DNA from: Trichostrongylus colubriformis
Lineage: Eukaryota; Nematoda; Chromadorea; Rhabditida; Trichostrongylidae
Direction: 5' to 3'
DNA length: 64,000 nt
Assembly (NCBI GenBank): GCA_963978905.1
Contig: OZ022257.1
Location: forward strand, 36,237,919-36,301,918
The position numbers were made by a program, and so were the translations under genes. Shown one piece after another: positions 60,330 through 64,000 of this stretch (positions within the stretch are counted from its first letter, which is position 1; each line of letters begins with the position of its first letter). The notes beneath the pieces are model-generated. The model was not told the origin of the DNA. It did not search any database and worked only from the letters and a program-made list of their open reading frames with translations.

Positions 60330-62900
60330 TGTAATGGATACTGTGTAAATTCTTGGAAAAAGCATACCAATCGCACGCTGTAGTGGGAGGTAGTCCAACT
60401 GGTAACATAAATATGTTGGTAAGAGAAGAACTTGAATATCCATGGGCTAATCCTTCAACACCTTTAGTAACAATGAAGCTTGTAAAAAGTTACATACGGC
60501 CAACGACCACGTGCACACAAACAGACGCATTTAGCCAATTTTACATACAGTACTAGTTGGATTCAATAAGTGATTATCACTCCTTTATGAGATGCTTGGA
60601 AACGTCACAAGAGTACCAGACAGACCCACCCATTCCTCACCCTATCTTTATGTTACCATAGCTTCTGGTACTGACCCGTGTATGAGAAAACATCAAGAAA
60701 ACAAATAATAGAAAATCTTCGAGATCGTCGACAAGCCATGCCGAATTGAATGCCCATTACGCACGTAATGAATGCTCTTCATATGCCTGTATATGAGTGC
60801 AGAATCTTTTACCTAGGCTTTCTCGTGTAAAATGATATATCGCGAACCCGAATACAATTTTTTACTTTCACCAAACAAATTTCAGGTGCCTGCCACATTT
60901 ATCGGCTTGTTCACATCTAGCTTTGTGATAAGCCAGATTGACCACTCACAATTGTAGAACAGGACACTCGAAATGAATCAACACCCCACACGACAGCCTT
61001 ACCGTGCGCTAACTAATTTTTGCGCGAACTGGCAATGGAGTGACTCCGCGTGTCCTGGTAAACGGAGCCATTACAAGTGTCCTGGCCTGCACTCATTCAT
61101 TGGATACACTACAGGTGCTCGGACTACTGATCCCTAACTCCGCACTGATCAATAGTACACATCCTCCGACCATTATTTTCAACTTCCGTCTTCCAAAAAG
61201 CGATATGTCAATTTGAGTCAGAAAAACATCATTTTTTCAATCTCAAATGTTCGCTATCCGTTATTCTTCGATATATCGTTGATGCTTCTTTTTCAAATAT
61301 CCTTCGCTTTTCTTCCATACAGGCTACCCTTCGTTTTTCTTTCATAGAGGCTCAGCTGTTTTCTGTTGCACTAAAAACCCGGCAAAGGTTTTTAAAAATC
61401 ATTCGTAGTTCTCATCACGTTCTCAGAGCGGTCAATATCCACTGTAGTGAACTGTAATCGGCTTGTCAGTCGTCACAGCAGCTGAACGTTAATTTAATTT
61501 TCCATCCATAACTCTTCCTTTGGTGGGTTGATGATCTCGGAAATTTCGCCAATACCTATGTCCATTAGCTGCTCAGCTGTCGTATATTTAAGGAAAAACC
61601 GGCGGTCATAATCGGCTCTTCTGCACCCATAATTGCAGTTGAATTGTTTAATGTCGGTATCCCTTTTTGACTGTTTGAAAGGTCTTCCTTATTTTGTTAT
61701 TCGTTAATCTCTCAGCTGAATGTTAGCCACCTCCTTATTCCCTTTTTCCGATTTGCTACGAATTCCTATCGTCATTGGCGTTTTCATATTGACACCATGG
61801 ATATGGAAAGCATGGGACCAACGTGCACTTCTGAGTTTCTGGGCGGATTTATATGTTCTCTGCAAAGTGAGGCGGGGCAGGGAGAAGCGGTGTATCGGTG
61901 ACATCTCTTATGCAATAACTCTCGCTCGTCTCGGAAGTTAGAGGATATATTTGAAACCTCCCTGCTGGAAATCGCCCTCCCTTGACCGGGCTATGTATTG
62001 ACGGAAAGTTATACGATCTTAGCACACCTAAAGGTCTTACTCTTTGTTTCCTTTCCACTTGTGCGACGCCTGTACCCATTGCTCCTCAGATTTTACTCCA
62101 TATTATGTTCATAATTATCATAATCGAAGAAATTACTATCCATTTGCTACTATGCAATTACATAATTATAGTTTTCCTTCTTCTTTCTTAGATTCTAATT
62201 TGTAGCTTGGAAAGTACTGGATTTTTTTGAGTGTTTGCTGATGGAAATGAATGTTTGCGGTGGTGAAGTTCGCCACCAACGACCAAATTCATTTTCGAAC
62301 TTCAGTCACCCCCTACTGAAATTTGAGAAGTTTGCTGGACGAAGTGCTCGCTAATCGCAACAACCTGTTTGCCTTCAAGGGTTGTAGCTAAGCGTTCTTC
62401 ATGCGAATTTTGTGTTAAAGCTAAATGCATGAATTTGAGTAAAAAGTGATATTCAGCGGCAAATTCACGTGCATGTCTGAAACACTTCGCAAAATCGAGT
62501 GCGGGAGAATGTTTGAAAGAAACATTGCTAAAAGTAAGCTGTAGTGGACACTGATGGAAATTCTTTGCAGCCTAATAACATCTTCACGACTAAATTGAGT
62601 AACAGATCCGTAATACAGAAGGAAGAAAATTTAGAATTTGCTGCCTTCCACTCTATCACTAGTGCCGATACTCCTTATTCGTTTACTCTTTCATTTATAT
62701 CCGAAATTAATCTTGTTGTAGTGGTTTGTATCTTGCAATGAGTGCTTATGATGCCACTCTTGCGTGGTGGTCTGGGTGTTTGGGGAAGATGATGTGGTGG
62801 GAACGTCAGACCGTATTTGGAGAGTTTTCCCTGAAGGCCTCGATTTCATAGTAGAAAAAATTGGAATTGGCCAATGATAACATTATAAATTGTAGTTAAT
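60330..62900. other. Unassigned stretch
   Basis: A diverged 27-bp tandem repeat (CCTTCGCTTTTCTTCCATAC and CCTTCGTTTTTCTTTCATAG) lies at 61299-61353. No gene or transposon is supported. Confidence 0.45.
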
Positions 62901-62903
62901 CTA

Positions 62904-64000
62904 TTGGGTTGGGCAATAAGTTCCCGCGGTTTTTTTTAACACCGTTTTTCACATTGTTTCCTTCATCTTTCGATAAAGCTTATATATGTTTTCGATAGAA
63001 CTCTTTTTGTTCTACAAAATGCTACTATCTATTTTTCGATTCCTTTGACAACCTAATATTTATGAGGTTTGGAAACGAAGTAAGCTGAAGGCAAAAATTT
63101 ACACTCTCGACACCTGATCTTCCTAGTCTACCATCGAGATCGAAAAATGCATGTGTATATGTTTTCGATAGAGTCTTTCCAGCTCTACAGAATGGCACTA
63201 CCTATTATTTGAATCGCTAAACTTTTTGCTGTTTTTAAGACTCACAAATGCAATACTCGCAAAAGTGTGCACTTTCGTTATCTTCTCTTCCTCGCCTACC
63301 ATCGAGATTGGAGAGGATGTGCATATATGCATTCGATAGAGCTTTTTTTGCTCTACAATAAAGTACCTCTCCTCTTTCGTATCCTCTCCTATTTTAGCAT
63401 GTAAGGATAAGCTTTCACCTTTTTTTTCAACACAGAATTGCGTAATGAAAATGAATTTTTTCGGCAAAGTGTCTCGTATAATTTGATAGAGCTCTTTTCG
63501 CTCTACAAGATAGTGCTTATGGTGTTCGAATTATTTTTTGCTATTTTTTAGATCACTTTAAGGAGTGCCAAATCGTCGAAATCGCGCATTTTCGTGTCGA
63601 TCATGCTCGATTTCGTCGATTTGGCACTCCTTTGGAATGATCTAAAGAATAGCAAAAAATAATTTGAATACCATAAGCACTATCTTGTAGAGCGAAAAGA
63701 GCTCTATCAAATGATACAAGACATTTTGCCGAAAAAATTTATTTTCATTACGCAATTCTGTGTTGAAAAAAACGTGGAAACTTATTCTTACATGCTAAAA
63801 TATGACAGGATTCAAAAGATGGGCGGCACCATCTTGAAGAGCAAAAAAGTTCTATCGAACGCATGTATGCACATCCTCTCCAATCTCGACGGTAGGCGAG
63901 GAAGGGGAGATAACGAAAGTGCAGACTTTTGCAATGTACCGCATTTGTGTGTCTTAAAAACGCAAAAAGTTGAGCGATTTGAATAAAAAGTAGTACCATT
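62904..64000. mobile_element. Large palindromic mariner-ended element with tandem hairpin units, right end outside the window
   Basis: It starts TTGGGTTGGGCAATAAGTTC after TA (62902-62903), a mariner-like terminus. The sequence is a palindrome centred at about 63596: AGGAGTGCCAAATCG at 63561 pairs with its exact complement ending at 63631, and arms of about 400 bases are visible to the window edge. Symmetry predicts the far terminus near 64288. The left arm holds four diverged units of about 150-173 bases, each with a TAGAGC...GCTCTA-type hairpin (62996, 63169, 63337, 63487). No transposase is encoded. Confidence 0.75.

Noticed and set aside
60046..60443. 93- and 123-codon overlapping frames
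   Set aside because: Both lie in dispersed repeat C, and the other copies do not preserve them.
1..64000. Reverse transcriptase, retroviral or LTR elements
   Set aside because: No YADD/FADD-type motif, integrase motif or long direct terminal repeats were seen in any frame; absence by eye is not proof.
1..64000. CRISPR array, bacterial operons or prophage
   Set aside because: No regularly spaced repeats, no long contiguous ORFs and no ribosome-binding pattern; the window is eukaryotic.

Overview
The window looks like eukaryotic, most probably nematode, genomic DNA. Base composition is mixed (roughly 40-45% GC by eye), there are no long open reading frames or operons, and it is packed with Tc1/mariner-type transposon relics, tRNA-derived SINE-like repeats and palindromic elements. 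The mariner remnants and SINE-like repeats would fit a strongylid such as a hookworm, but the species is an inference. No complete host gene, rRNA, functional tRNA or CRISPR array can be supported. A few short stretches could be exons and are listed at low confidence. Layout: 0-9 kb holds SINE-like copies, a dispersed repeat in three copies, a truncated MITE and a complete 231-bp MITE with a perfect 9-bp target duplication (8563-8793). 10.6-12.8 kb is a nest: a fold-back element, then a second palindromic element split by a 1254-bp mariner carrying a broken transposase. 14.6-16.1 kb is a 1.57-kb fold-back built from the 3' half of a Tc1-like transposon. 18.8-19.3 kb is a Tc1/mariner-type MITE. 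22.3-24.6 kb is a 2.3-kb TA-flanked element with CAGGGG ends, holding a GC-rich non-transposase interior and a nested 872-bp mariner. 27.8-28.5 kb is a mariner fold-back. 33.4-33.7 kb is a second copy of the palindromic element seen at 11-12.7 kb. 34.9-36.0 kb is a long fold-back with a 44-bp perfect terminal repeat and a 9-bp near-perfect target duplication, as expected of Mutator-like elements. 38-51 kb is mostly unrecognised sequence with several weak exon candidates. 53.2-53.5 kb is the second complete copy of the 9-bp-TSD MITE. 56.3-57.1 kb is an internally deleted copy of the 11-kb mariner family. 62.9 kb to the window end is a large palindrome that starts with a mariner-like terminal repeat and contains tandem hairpin units. 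The unifying feature is repeated conversion of DNA transposons into palindromes. At least six elements from different families are fold-backs, and two of them (Tc1-like and mariner) are inverted duplications of the transposase 3' half with both outer ends derived from the same transposon end. Transcripts through such units would form long hairpins, so they could feed small-RNA silencing of their parents; that role is a hypothesis, not something the sequence shows.
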